A DNA stretch of 61,898 nt from Paenibacillus pinistramenti (GCF_005869875.1 NZ_VAWG01000018.1:1-61898), one strand, 5' to 3'. Shown: positions 1-7,670, counted from the stretch's first letter. Program-made: numbers and translations. Notes: generated by a model not told the origin, from the letters alone.

Positions 1-203
1 GAATCATGCGACTCCCTTGCGTATCCGGTATTAGCTACCGTTTCCGGTAGTTATCCCAGTCTTGCAGGCAGGTTGCCTACGTGTTACTCACCCGTCCGCC
101 GCTAAGTTAATCGGGAGCAAGCTCCCTCATAACTCCGCTCGACTTGCATGTATTAGGCACGCCGCCAGCGTTCGTCCTGAGCCAGGATCAAACTCTCCAT
201 AAA
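1..203 (-). rRNA. 16S rRNA, 5' end (partial)
   Basis: The reverse complement begins TTTATGGAGAGTTTGATCCT and continues into the conserved GGCTCAG...GGCGGCGTGCCTAATACATGCAAG region, which is the universal 5' end of bacterial 16S rRNA. The gene runs off the left edge, so only about 200 nt are present. It is the first gene of a second rRNA operon in the same orientation as the surrounding genes. The mature 5' end is placed at about 203 by similarity and could be off by a few bases. Confidence 0.97.
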
Positions 204-329
204 AGTAAAGTTTGTGACTCATTTTGAATCTGACGAGTTGTTACTCGTTATTTATTTCTCACTCGTTGTTCAGTTTTCAAAGATCAAGTTCACTTTCGCT
301 CTTCACCGCATCTCAGCGGCGACTTTTAT

Positions 330-359
330 AATATATCACATTGCCGTTGATATTTGCAA
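330..359 (-). promoter_or_regulatory. rRNA promoter P2 (sigma-A)
   Basis: On the minus strand there is a -35 TTGCAA (354-359), an 18-nt spacer and a -10 TATATT (330-335). It lies about 120 nt upstream of the mature 16S end. It is the proximal member of a tandem pair, as is usual for Bacillus-type rRNA operons. The 204-320 stretch would be transcribed leader. Confidence 0.6.
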
Positions 360-445
360 GACTTTTTTTAAAAAGTTTTTTAGATTCAAAAAGCAAGGTT
401 GCTTCTCTTCTCTTAGTTATGATCCTTACAAAATCAACGGTCATT

Positions 446-475
446 AATTTATCATACAACCTGAATTGCTGTCAA
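446..475 (-). promoter_or_regulatory. rRNA promoter P1 (sigma-A)
   Basis: A consensus -35 TTGACA (470-475) is followed after 18 nt by TAAATT (446-451) with an upstream TGA that makes an extended -10. It sits about 115 nt upstream of the second promoter. The 204-582 interval therefore holds two rRNA promoters, the rRNA leader and an inverted repeat, with no supported gene. Confidence 0.65.
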
Positions 476-483
476 CCCCACGA

Positions 484-571
484 ATAGATTGAACTAAAAG
501 AACAGACCCAGTTGTTAAATCAGCTATAAACTCTCCGGTGTAAGCCGGATCGATTCTTTAGTTCAGTCTAT
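484..571. repeat. Long imperfect inverted repeat
   Basis: Arms 484-503 and 552-571 share the core ATAGAYTGAACTAAA and are complementary over about 15 bp. A small nested hairpin (TCCGG/CCGGA) lies between them. The element sits between the 75-aa gene and the first rRNA promoter. No T-tract follows on either strand, so it is not a standard terminator, although it could stop or process the upstream transcript. Confidence 0.6.
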
Positions 572-582
572 TTATTGTCGCC

Positions 583-810
583 TTATGGCTTAGCTTGTGT
601 ACGGGTACGGCGGGCGTACTTGGATAACTCCTTAGAAGGTGCGAAACGGGCATACATGCGAAATACGGTATTATATCGTTTGGCAATTGCGCTGCGGATA
701 TCCTGATCGAGTCTCTGGTCACTTAGATCTAGGAGCATTTCGTCGAGTTCTTTGCGGAGCACGTAGTCGAGTTCTCTGCATTCTTTGTCATTAAACAGCA
801 TACCCAGCAT
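583..810 (-). CDS. Small conserved-looking protein of unknown function (75 aa)
   Basis: I do not recognise this protein. It is predicted to be soluble and mostly helical, with an acidic middle (about residues 17-37) and a basic C-terminus rich in Arg and Lys. It has no signal peptide, membrane segment or cysteine pair. The start ATG at 810 is preceded by an excellent AAGGAGG ribosome site. It is the last gene before the rRNA operon and is separated from the SpoIIM-like gene by about 140 bp, so it may have its own promoter. The strong ribosome site and sensible length support it being real. Confidence 0.75.
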   Translation of the reverse strand: MLGMLFNDKECRELDYVLRKELDEMLLDLSDQRLDQDIRSAIAKRYNTVFRMYARFAPSKELSKYARRTRTQAKP

Positions 811-950
811 GGTGTGAATTCCTCCTTAATTGTTAATCCCCGGTACGCTTTGTTTAACCTGCTTCTTGGGCAGATAAACCATATTCGGGAATCGCTTTAC
901 TGTTATGCTCATTTTCCTGGTAATTTATGAATCCTGAGGGAAAATTAAAA

Positions 951-1556
951 TTAATTTTGCATCAAATGATAAGTAAACGTGCTTTCAATCAAGGCAGCGA
1001 CTGCCAGCAGGACAACGACCCAAAGGGTGGTTCCGACAGCCGAAGTGAGGAAATTTTTCCACTCCTTGTTTAATGTTCCCGCCTTATTGGGTCTGCCGGA
1101 GACCAGCAGAGTTCTCCAAACTAATCCGCCAAATTTGATTCCGTAAGCGCTGGCAATAAGCAGAGCAGGTATTTCAATGATTCCATGCGGCAGCAGTCCT
1201 TTGACAATCAGCTGGCTGATGTTCACTCCCGCCTCCCCGCTTGCAGCTACCACAAATCCAAGCGCCATGCCATTCAGCAACAGAAACAGTGCAGGCAGCA
1301 CACCAAAAAAGGCTCCCAGCCAAATAGCCAAAACACTCTTAGTAACATTGTTAATAAAAATAAAAACAAAAAAGTGCAGCTCAGGCTGAGCGCTTGCCTT
1401 CAGACCGCTGCTGACCTGTCTGAGTTTGTCAACTTCCCCTGAAATTAAAGACTGTAGGAAGGCTGTATTGACGGTTCCTAACACGATCCCTGCTGCAAAT
1501 AAAAGAACTGCGATCAGCATGGACCGCTTATAACGGAGAAGAGGAAATGTAAGCAT
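951..1556 (-). CDS. SpoIIM-superfamily membrane protein (stage II sporulation protein M-like)
   Basis: A 201-aa integral membrane protein with about five hydrophobic segments (roughly residues 13-33, 62-80, 83-105, 118-140 and 175-195). The segment with an FINN motif, a GxxxGxxPA stretch, LLNG and LPHGIIEIPA is characteristic of the SpoIIM/DUF95 family. In B. subtilis, SpoIIM works with SpoIID and SpoIIP in engulfment, and KbaA, a KinB-pathway activator, occupies an equivalent place near gerD and pdaB. This gene could be either type functionally. A GGAGG lies about 13 nt before the ATG. It is divergent from pdaB. Confidence 0.75.
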   Translation of the reverse strand: MLTFPLLRYKRSMLIAVLLFAAGIVLGTVNTAFLQSLISGEVDKLRQVSSGLKASAQPELHFFVFIFINNVTKSVLAIWLGAFFGVLPALFLLLNGMALGFVVAASGEAGVNISQLIVKGLLPHGIIEIPALLIASAYGIKFGGLVWRTLLVSGRPNKAGTLNKEWKNFLTSAVGTTLWVVVLLAVAALIESTFTYHLMQN

Positions 1557-1656
1557 TTTTGAATTTGTACCTCCAATATTTATTTGGATTCACTGGCTTC
1601 CTAAGGATTAAACCTGTTTGGACCTACCTCTCACTCTTTGAAGACAGGACGAGGAG

Positions 1657-1686
1657 TCATATTGCCAGCCGGTACGAGCATACACT
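1657..1686 (+). promoter_or_regulatory. Sigma-E promoter of pdaB
   Basis: TCATATT (1657-1663), a 15-nt spacer and CATACACT (1679-1686) match the mother-cell sigma-E consensus (-35 KMATATT, -10 CATANNNT) at essentially every position. Transcription would start near 1693, about 40 nt before the pdaB start. The -10 lies inside a dyad, GGTACGAG/CTTGTACC, at 1671-1692, a possible operator. Confidence 0.75.
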
Positions 1687-1734
1687 TGTACCAATTGATG
1701 TTGCAAATCTGATAACGAGAGGGTGCAGCCGCAG

Positions 1735-2550
1735 ATGATGAACAACTTTTTTTATGTATTCAGCGGAAAAAAAATTAAGCGTTACTTCTTTATTGTCGCA
1801 GCCGCTTTGCTGGCAGCAGGGGTCGTCTACATGGAGAGCGACCATATTACGGTATTCTCTGAGAGCAGTCCTTCAGCCGTGTACAGCGTATCAACCGAAA
1901 AAAAGGTGATTGCTTTGACGTTTGATATCAGCTGGGGGGACAAGCGGGCTGAGCCCATTTTAAAGCTGCTCAAAGACAAAGGGGTGCAGAAAGCAACCTT
2001 CTTCCTCTCCTCGCCATGGAGTCAAACGCACCCTGAAATCGTCAAAGACATTCAGACTCAAGGATTTGAAATCGGCAGTCATGGGCATAAATATGAGAAT
2101 TACAGCCAGCTCAGCGAAGAGGAGATCGCAAACCAGCTTAAGTCTGCCCATACCATTTTGACCAATTTGACGGGAGAGACACCCAAGCTGCTGCGTTTGC
2201 CAAACGGCGATTTCGATAAGAGAGTGCTGCGGATTGCTGACGGCATGGGATATAAAGTGATTCAATGGGATACCGACTCTCAAGATTACATGAACAAAGG
2301 CGCTGAAGCCATCGTAAACCGTGTTGTTTCAAAGGCCCATCCGGGGGATATCGTTCTGCTTCATGCCAGCGACATTGCCAAATACACCGAAGAGGCTCTC
2401 CCCGCCATTATTGACGAGCTTCGGGCGAAAGGGTATGAGTTTGTGACCGTTTCAGACCTGCTCGACCAGGCTAATACCAAAGGGACTGAAGTTAACGATG
2501 AGGCCTGGATCCGCCGTGAATTCGAAACCGCTGCCGGTTTTGGTCTTTAG
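1735..2550 (+). CDS. pdaB: Polysaccharide deacetylase family sporulation protein PdaB
   Basis: A carbohydrate-esterase-4 fold protein with an N-terminal membrane anchor (about residues 16-34). NodB-domain motifs follow: TFDISWG near residue 60 and a GSHGHKY metal motif near residue 103. In B. subtilis, PdaB is needed to maintain spores late in sporulation, probably by acting on cortex peptidoglycan. I place the start at ATG 1735 (or the adjacent ATG 1738), because the upstream GTG at 1723 lies inside the ribosome site GAGAGGG. It is one of the few plus-strand genes and is preceded by a sigma-E promoter and followed by a terminator. Confidence 0.93.
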   Translation: MMNNFFYVFSGKKIKRYFFIVAAALLAAGVVYMESDHITVFSESSPSAVYSVSTEKKVIALTFDISWGDKRAEPILKLLKDKGVQKATFFLSSPWSQTHPEIVKDIQTQGFEIGSHGHKYENYSQLSEEEIANQLKSAHTILTNLTGETPKLLRLPNGDFDKRVLRIADGMGYKVIQWDTDSQDYMNKGAEAIVNRVVSKAHPGDIVLLHASDIAKYTEEALPAIIDELRAKGYEFVTVSDLLDQANTKGTEVNDEAWIRREFETAAGFGL

Positions 2551-2569
2551 ATTTGATGATGCTTGAGAT

Positions 2570-2598
2570 CCCCAGTCGCTGACTGGGGAGTTTTTTAT
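2570..2598 (+). terminator. Intrinsic terminator of pdaB
   Basis: A perfect 8-bp stem CCCCAGTC/GACTGGGG with a 3-nt loop is followed by AG and a run of six T, beginning 20 nt after the pdaB stop codon. Confidence 0.9.
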
Positions 2599-2603
2599 TC
2601 TCA

Positions 2604-2634
2604 GGAATAATTCAATTTTCCCGTTCGCATACTA
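2604..2634 (+). promoter_or_regulatory. Sigma-G promoter of gerD
   Basis: GGAATA (2604-2609), an 18-nt spacer and CATACTA (2628-2634) match the forespore sigma-G consensus (GMATR, CATNMTA). The start point would be near 2641, just upstream of the gerD ribosome site. In B. subtilis gerD is known to be a sigma-G gene, which agrees. Confidence 0.8.
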
Positions 2635-2667
2635 TTCACAGCATGATGTAAAAAGGAGGAGCGAGCC

Positions 2668-3471
2668 TTGAAAGCGATCAGTTACTGCAGAACCTTTTGT
2701 CTTATCTGTTCCCTTATTCTACCTCTTGCCGCTTGCGGTTCCGAGCAGAGTTCATCCTCCCCCGCCCAAGGGGGATATAAAGAGACCAAGACCATGGTTA
2801 TTGATATTCTAAAAACAGACGAAGGCAGAAAAGCGATCATGGAATCCCTTACCTCCTCTTCTGGGTCATCAAGCAGCAGCGAGGAATCGGGCTCAAGTTC
2901 AAGCTCAGATTCTGGATCCTCCGGAGATTCCGGGTCGGGTGAATCCGGTTCAAGCGGTTCATCTGGTAGTTCGGGGACTTTGGGGATTAAGATGCTGCTG
3001 CCTAATCAAAGCTACAACGACGTCCGGTTGGCAGTCAAGGAAACGATAACGGCTCCTGAATACAAGAAAGAAATTGAAAAAATCATGACAGATCCCCAGT
3101 TTGCGGGGGATTTTGCCAAGGTTATCAATTCTCAAAGCAAGGATCTTCATCTTCAATTGATCAAAGACCCGACTTATCAAAAGTCCGTGATGGACATCAT
3201 GAAATCACCCGAGGTTGCCAAAATGTTTCTCGATTTGACCAAAACATCTGACTACCGCAAACAAACGATGACCATTATGCAGGAGGCCATGCAGAATCCG
3301 ATCTTCAAAATGGAAATTATGGATCTGCTTAGAACGGTAGTTCAGGAGCAGCTGACGCCCGAGGTTGAAAAAAGCAGCCAGCAGAGCTCAGGACAGGAAG
3401 GAAGCAAAAGCGGCGGAGAAAGCGGAGGCAGCAACGGCGGCGGTGGCGGCGGAAGCGGGAGCGGAAGTTAG
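2668..3471 (+). CDS. gerD: Spore germination lipoprotein GerD
   Basis: GerD is an inner spore membrane lipoprotein that clusters germinant receptors into the germinosome in Bacillus. Here an N-terminal signal peptide ends in the lipobox LAAC with Cys23. The family core follows: repeated helical motifs with MTDP, IKDP, MKSPE and MQNP at about residues 105-230. Two low-complexity regions are added: a Ser/Gly/Glu tract at about 63-103 that splits the N-terminal part from the core, and a Gly/Ser tail at 236-267. These make it 267 aa, against about 185 aa in B. subtilis. The start is TTG at 2668 after a strong AAGGAGG. It converges with salA. Confidence 0.9.
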   Translation: MKAISYCRTFCLICSLILPLAACGSEQSSSSPAQGGYKETKTMVIDILKTDEGRKAIMESLTSSSGSSSSSEESGSSSSSDSGSSGDSGSGESGSSGSSGSSGTLGIKMLLPNQSYNDVRLAVKETITAPEYKKEIEKIMTDPQFAGDFAKVINSQSKDLHLQLIKDPTYQKSVMDIMKSPEVAKMFLDLTKTSDYRKQTMTIMQEAMQNPIFKMEIMDLLRTVVQEQLTPEVEKSSQQSSGQEGSKSGGESGGSNGGGGGGSGSGS

Positions 3472-3480
3472 ACAGAGGCC

Positions 3481-3506
3481 GCTTGTCGTTCGAGCTTGTC
3501 GTTCGA
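3481..3506 (+). repeat. Perfect 13-bp tandem duplication
   Basis: GCTTGTCGTTCGA occurs twice head to tail (3481-3493 and 3494-3506), 10 nt after the gerD stop codon and just before the shared terminator. It looks like a recent replication-slippage product. Confidence 0.95.
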
Positions 3507-3521
3507 TTATTAGAGAAGAGG

Positions 3522-3555
3522 AAAAAGGACCGACCATTCAGGTCAGTCCTTTTTT
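3522..3555. terminator. Bidirectional terminator between gerD and salA
   Basis: AAAAAGGACCGACC and GGTCAGTCCTTTTT form a 14-bp stem with one mismatch and a 5-nt loop, with a T-run on each strand. It serves both convergent genes. The salA stop codon (TGA, 3538-3540 on the minus strand) lies in the loop, so the last codons of salA are part of the hairpin. Confidence 0.9.
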
Positions 3556-4653
3556 GCATTTTTCGATAATGCTGGCTGCTGCTTCTGCAAAAATCTTTGC
3601 TGTATGGGTATCCTCTTTATAGACGGACGGTGAAAAATCAGGCTCGGACAGATGGTTGTCCGGTGCGCCAAGGGGAACTTGAGCGAGCAGTTCAGTATGA
3701 AGCATTTCTGCCAAGCGCGCTCCTCCGCCCCGGCCAAAGATATAGTCTTTCTCCCCGCAAGAGGAGCACTCGTAATAAGCCATGTTCTCCACCACACCAA
3801 GCAGCTCGTGATCCGTCTGCAGCGCCATAGCCCCTGCTCTGGCCGCTACGAACGCGGCTGTGGCATGTGGAGTGGTCACAATGATCTCTTTGCTTTGAGG
3901 CAGCATTTGATGCACATCAAGCGCCACATCACCTGTTCCAGGCGGCAGGTCCAGCAGCAGGAAATCCAGCCCGCCCCAGTTGACATCCTCCAAAAACTGG
4001 CGGAGCATCCGCCCAAGCATCGGGCCACGCCAGATGACCGGATTATTTTCACGGACGAAAAAGCCCATCGACATCACTTTCACGCCAAACCGTTCTACCG
4101 GCATAATAACGCCGTCCTCAACGCTAGGAGCGTCTTCAATGCCCATCATGTCGGGAATGCTGAACCCGTAGATATCGGCGTCAATCAGCCCGACCCGCTG
4201 GCCTTGGCGGGCAAGCGCTACAGCCAGATTCGCGGTAACCGTGGATTTGCCAACGCCGCCCTTTCCGCTGGCCACAGCGATAAAGCTGACTCCGGAGGCT
4301 GGATCCATTAGCGGGAGCTTCTCAAGGCCAACTCCATGCCCCTTCAGGCTTCCCCCGCCCGGGCCTACCTCGTCGTCCTGAAGCTGGATTCCGGCCTTCT
4401 CACGCTCACTGGCGGAAGCCTCTCTATACCGGATATGAATATCCTCCACACCCGCCTGAGCCAGACGGCTCTTAATTTCATGGTCAAGTCTGCTTCTCAG
4501 CTCGTCCGTAAGGTCTGCTGTCACGACGGTCAAAGAAATTCGGTCCTCTTTAATCATCACGTCCCGTATCCACTGCATTTCTACCAAACTTTGCTCCAGA
4601 TTTGGTTCTGCAACCGGCCTTAGGGCCGCCAATACCCATTCTTTAGTGATCAT
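3538..4653 (-). CDS. salA: Mrp/NBP35-family P-loop ATPase SalA
   Basis: A 371-aa protein with an N-terminal MIP18/DUF59-like domain (about 1-80) and a C-terminal ParA/MinD-type NTPase. The deviant Walker A GKGGVGKST is at 130-138, with DADIYGFSIP and DLPPGTGD motifs after it. A CxxC pair near residue 295 (ECSSCG) is the position used by Mrp/ApbC proteins to hold an Fe-S cluster. In B. subtilis SalA represses scoC and so affects protease production; other Mrp proteins are Fe-S carriers. The ATG at 4653 has a GAGGTG site. The gene follows cwlD. Confidence 0.92.
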   Translation of the reverse strand: MITKEWVLAALRPVAEPNLEQSLVEMQWIRDVMIKEDRISLTVVTADLTDELRSRLDHEIKSRLAQAGVEDIHIRYREASASEREKAGIQLQDDEVGPGGGSLKGHGVGLEKLPLMDPASGVSFIAVASGKGGVGKSTVTANLAVALARQGQRVGLIDADIYGFSIPDMMGIEDAPSVEDGVIMPVERFGVKVMSMGFFVRENNPVIWRGPMLGRMLRQFLEDVNWGGLDFLLLDLPPGTGDVALDVHQMLPQSKEIIVTTPHATAAFVAARAGAMALQTDHELLGVVENMAYYECSSCGEKDYIFGRGGGARLAEMLHTELLAQVPLGAPDNHLSEPDFSPSVYKEDTHTAKIFAEAAASIIEKCKKGLT

Positions 4654-4735
4654 GAAAGCACACCTCGATTATTCTATAATTCAAGCCCAGGCTTGGTCTA
4701 TCTGAATGTGCTTACATTATACATGATTCATTTGC

Positions 4736-5491
4736 TCAAGTGGTAGGTTTTGCTTTCTCGCCTGCTTCGTAGCGAAGAATGCCCTTATAGATGGAGGCAG
4801 CGACTTTGCGCTGATAATCCTCGTCACCCAGCAGCTTGGACTCGTCGGGATTGGACAGGAATCCTACTTCAACAAGAACAGAAGGGATCTTCAGCTCTTT
4901 AAGCAGGTATACATAATCCGCACTCTTGGCTATGCGGTCTGTATTTTCCAGATTGGTGCGCAGCTCTTCTTGTACCAAATCCGCGAATACCTTGCTCTCC
5001 GGATGGCTGGGATGGTAAAACGTCTGGGCGCCTCTCCATTTGTTCGAGGGAATGCTGTTCATATGAATGCTCACCATCAGCTTGGCTTCCTTCTCTTCGA
5101 TTAACCGCACCCTTTTCTTTAAATCCTCCGTTTTGCGCTTGCTGTAGCCGCTGGTATCGGTATCGGCCAAATCTTTATCATCCTCACGCGTCATATAAAC
5201 GATTGCCCCCGCCTGCTGCAGATAATCACGCAGATACAGGGCTACGGACAAATTAATCTCCTTCTCAATTGTCCCGTCTTTACTCGATGCCCCGCCATCA
5301 GGCCCTCCATGACCCGGATCCAGCGCGATCACTTTGCCAGCCAGCGGCAGACTCCAGTAGTTGGATACCCTCTTGACTGGAACTTCATAAAACAAAATGC
5401 CTGCCAGCAGAGTTAGGAGAACGGCCATAAATAGGATCCTTTTAACGTTGCTGACGGAAATCCACAGCGTAACTGTTTTTCTTTGTTTCAT
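4736..5491 (-). CDS. cwlD: N-acetylmuramoyl-L-alanine amidase CwlD (spore cortex)
   Basis: An Amidase_3 zinc enzyme that removes stem peptides from muramic acid, the first step in making the muramic-delta-lactam of spore cortex. After an N-terminal membrane segment (about residues 15-36) come the zinc ligands in DPGHGG and the Glu of KEINL. They are followed by SIHMNS and the catalytic Glu of VEVGF. I use the ATG at 5491 (MKQRKT) because GGAGGTGG lies just before it; an in-frame ATG at 5530 has no ribosome site. The ribosome site lies inside a terminator hairpin, described separately. Confidence 0.93.
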   Translation of the reverse strand: MKQRKTVTLWISVSNVKRILFMAVLLTLLAGILFYEVPVKRVSNYWSLPLAGKVIALDPGHGGPDGGASSKDGTIEKEINLSVALYLRDYLQQAGAIVYMTREDDKDLADTDTSGYSKRKTEDLKKRVRLIEEKEAKLMVSIHMNSIPSNKWRGAQTFYHPSHPESKVFADLVQEELRTNLENTDRIAKSADYVYLLKELKIPSVLVEVGFLSNPDESKLLGDEDYQRKVAASIYKGILRYEAGEKAKPTT

Positions 5492-5548
5492 AAAAAAAAC
5501 CACCTCCGTACCCATATAGACTCTAATCATCTATATGGGACAAGGTGG
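5492..5548 (-). terminator. Terminator of sat that contains the cwlD ribosome-binding site
   Basis: A perfect 10-bp stem CCCATATAGA/TCTATATGGG (5530-5539 with 5511-5520) is extended across an internal loop by CCACC/GGTGG (5544-5548 with 5500-5504) and followed by eight T. It begins 14 nt after the sat stop codon. The right arm GGTGG is part of the cwlD Shine-Dalgarno sequence and the T-run ends at the cwlD ATG. Confidence 0.75.
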
Positions 5549-5558
5549 ACGAATATAC
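5530..5558 (-). promoter_or_regulatory. Candidate sigma-E-like promoter of cwlD
   Basis: GTATATT (5552-5558), a 14-nt spacer and CATATAGA (5530-5537) resemble sigma-E -35 and -10 elements, though the last -10 base is not consensus. A start about 7 nt downstream would fall in the loop of the hairpin, producing an RNA that lacks the left arm. In B. subtilis cwlD is a sporulation gene, which fits. Confidence 0.45.
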
Positions 5559-5561
5559 CGC

Positions 5562-6731
5562 TTAATGTGCGGCTTGCTGGGACATGCCGTTAATAAGCAC
5601 TTCCGCTACTTCAGGACGTGTAAACTCAGGAGGCGGGCATTGACCGTCTCTAAGCAGAGCGCGTACCTTTGTGCCGGACAGGGTGAGGTGCTCTTCTTTG
5701 CCGTGAGGACATGTCTTGCTTGTCCCCATGTTGCCGCATTTCTTGCAGAAGAAGCTGTGTTCGAAGAACAGCGTCGTAATGCCGATCTCCTCAGGCGTGA
5801 AGTTGCTGAAGATTTCCTGCGCCTCATAAGTGCCATAGTAGTCGCCTACACCGGCATGGTCGCGCCCTACGATAAAGTGGGTGCAGCCGTAATTTTTCCG
5901 CACAAGCGCATGAAAAATAGCTTCCCGAGGGCCTGCATAACGCATGGCTGCCGGGAACACGCCAAGAAATGCACGATTCTGCGGGTAGTAGTTCTCCAGC
6001 AGAACAAGATAGCTGCGCATCCGGATGTCCGCAGGTACGTCATCGGATTTCGTTTCGCCGACAAGCGGATTCAGGAACAGCGCATCCACAATCTCCATCG
6101 CACTCTTCTGGATATATTCATGGGCACGGTGAACCGGGTTGCGGGTTTGGAAGCCCACAACGGTTCTCCAACCTTTTTCAGCGAAGATCCGTCTAGTCTC
6201 AGCAGGGTCGTAGTAGAACTCCTGAAACCGTTCAGGGGTTGGACGATTCAAGACGGTAACCGGACCGCCGACGTATAGAGGTGAGCGTTCGGAAAGCTTT
6301 TTCACACCAGGATGCTCAGGATCGTCCGTTTTGAACACCTTGCGCGCTTCTTCCTTCTGATCAACGCTGTAAATGCTTTGAACATCCAGCAAGCCGTAAA
6401 TAACACCGTCTTCCTGGCCAACAAGAGCGGCCTGCCCGCCGATGGACAGTTTGCCCTTCTCCTCTTCTGTAATTGAAAGGGTAATTGGAATGCTCCACAC
6501 TGTTCCATCCGCAAGACGCATGTTATTCACGACAGAATGGTAATCTTCTTCATTCAAAAAGCCTGTGAGCGGCGAAAACGCGCCTACCCCGATCAAATCC
6601 AAATCCGAAACCGCCCAGCGGCTGACTGCAATTTGCGGCAGGCCTGCTGCTTTGTTCAATAGTTCTTCTCGTTCTGCACCTTCGCTGATTCGATTAACCA
6701 ATGTACCGCCATGAGGTAAAATTGCCGTCAT
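5562..6731 (-). CDS. sat: Sulfate adenylyltransferase (ATP sulfurylase)
   Basis: Catalyses ATP + sulfate to adenosine 5'-phosphosulfate (APS), the first step of sulfate assimilation. The 389-aa chain has the nucleotide-binding [10 protein letters not shown] (195-204) and GRDHAG (289-294) signatures. A C-terminal Cys cluster (CKKCG, then CPH) resembles the zinc site of some bacterial enzymes. The start at 6731 is chosen because AAGGAGGAC lies 9 nt upstream; the 16 codons before it are out-competed. It is 16 nt downstream of cysH and forms a two-gene operon with it, ended by the terminator in front of cwlD. Confidence 0.95.
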   Translation of the reverse strand: MTAILPHGGTLVNRISEGAEREELLNKAAGLPQIAVSRWAVSDLDLIGVGAFSPLTGFLNEEDYHSVVNNMRLADGTVWSIPITLSITEEEKGKLSIGGQAALVGQEDGVIYGLLDVQSIYSVDQKEEARKVFKTDDPEHPGVKKLSERSPLYVGGPVTVLNRPTPERFQEFYYDPAETRRIFAEKGWRTVVGFQTRNPVHRAHEYIQKSAMEIVDALFLNPLVGETKSDDVPADIRMRSYLVLLENYYPQNRAFLGVFPAAMRYAGPREAIFHALVRKNYGCTHFIVGRDHAGVGDYYGTYEAQEIFSNFTPEEIGITTLFFEHSFFCKKCGNMGTSKTCPHGKEEHLTLSGTKVRALLRDGQCPPPEFTRPEVAEVLINGMSQQAAH

Positions 6732-6747
6732 TTTGTGGATGTCCTCC

Positions 6748-7440
6748 TTATTTATGCAATCCGCATTCTGTTTTCTCAAAGCCTGACCAGCGGCCCGCTC
6801 TTGGATCCTCGCCTGGCATTACTTGACGTGTGCAATGCTCACAGCCGATGCTTGGATAGTTCTGGTCATGCAGAGGATTGTAGAACACATTATTATCACG
6901 GATGTAATTCCAAACGTCTTCGGAAGTCCAGTCTGCGATTGGATTAAATTTAACCAGTCCAAACTTAACATCATATTCAATCTTCTTCGCATTAGCGCGT
7001 GTAGGCGCCTGATCGCGGCGGATACCCGTAATCCATGCATCATACTGCGACAAAATACGGGTAAGCGGCTCTACCTTACGGATGTTGCAGCAGTTTGTAG
7101 GGTCAACCGTCCAAAGCTCTGGTCCGTGCTGCTCAGTCTGCTGTTCAGGCGTAAGCAATGGAGATACACGCACAAAATCAATGTTATAGCGCTCAGCCAA
7201 TACGTCACGTGTTTGATAGGTTTCTTTAAAATGATAATCGGTATCCAAATAGAAGATGTCCGTCTTCGGGCTAACCTTCTGCAGTAAATCCACCAAAACA
7301 ACGTCTTCTGAGCCAAAGCTGCAGGCAAAAGTGATATTAGGGAACGTCTCCACAGCGAAGGCAATAATCTCTTCCGCGCTGGCCGTTTCGAGTTTAACCG
7401 CTTGCTCAGCGATAAGTTTCTCTTTCTCCATTAAGTTCAT
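6748..7440 (-). CDS. cysH: Assimilatory APS/PAPS reductase CysH
   Basis: Reduces adenylyl sulfate to sulfite. The 230-aa protein has the PAPS-reductase fold with SFGSED near residue 41 and ends with the catalytic signature ECGLHK (Cys226). Two cysteine pairs, Cys117-Cys118 and Cys200-Cys203, are the ligands of the [4Fe-4S] cluster found in enzymes that accept APS directly. The absence of an APS kinase gene nearby supports this. The ATG at 7440 follows GAAGGAGAG. The sulfite produced would be converted to sulfide and then used by the CysE pathway encoded elsewhere in the window. Confidence 0.94.
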   Translation of the reverse strand: MNLMEKEKLIAEQAVKLETASAEEIIAFAVETFPNITFACSFGSEDVVLVDLLQKVSPKTDIFYLDTDYHFKETYQTRDVLAERYNIDFVRVSPLLTPEQQTEQHGPELWTVDPTNCCNIRKVEPLTRILSQYDAWITGIRRDQAPTRANAKKIEYDVKFGLVKFNPIADWTSEDVWNYIRDNNVFYNPLHDQNYPSIGCEHCTRQVMPGEDPRAGRWSGFEKTECGLHK

Positions 7441-7528
7441 ACTTCTCTCTCCTTCAGGCTAATTCTTGGCGATTCTATCATACATTAAAGCAAACAAGTC
7501 CGACTAAACTAATAAGAATTATAAAAGT

Positions 7529-7557
7529 AAAGTAACATTCGTATAAAATCCTGTCAA
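7529..7557 (-). promoter_or_regulatory. Candidate sigma-A promoter of cysH-sat
   Basis: TTGACA (7552-7557), a 17-nt spacer and TACTTT (7529-7534) preceded by TGT (extended -10). It lies about 90 nt upstream of cysH and downstream of the rpsI terminator, so the pair would be an independent transcription unit. Confidence 0.55.
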
Positions 7558-7670
7558 TGCTATTTGATAAATTTATCCCAAATTGCAGCCACTCTTTCTC
7601 AATTGGGCCTTTGTTTATCTTATTAACGGGCATCCAAATTTGTAACTGTACACTTTAGTTTGTGAAAAAC

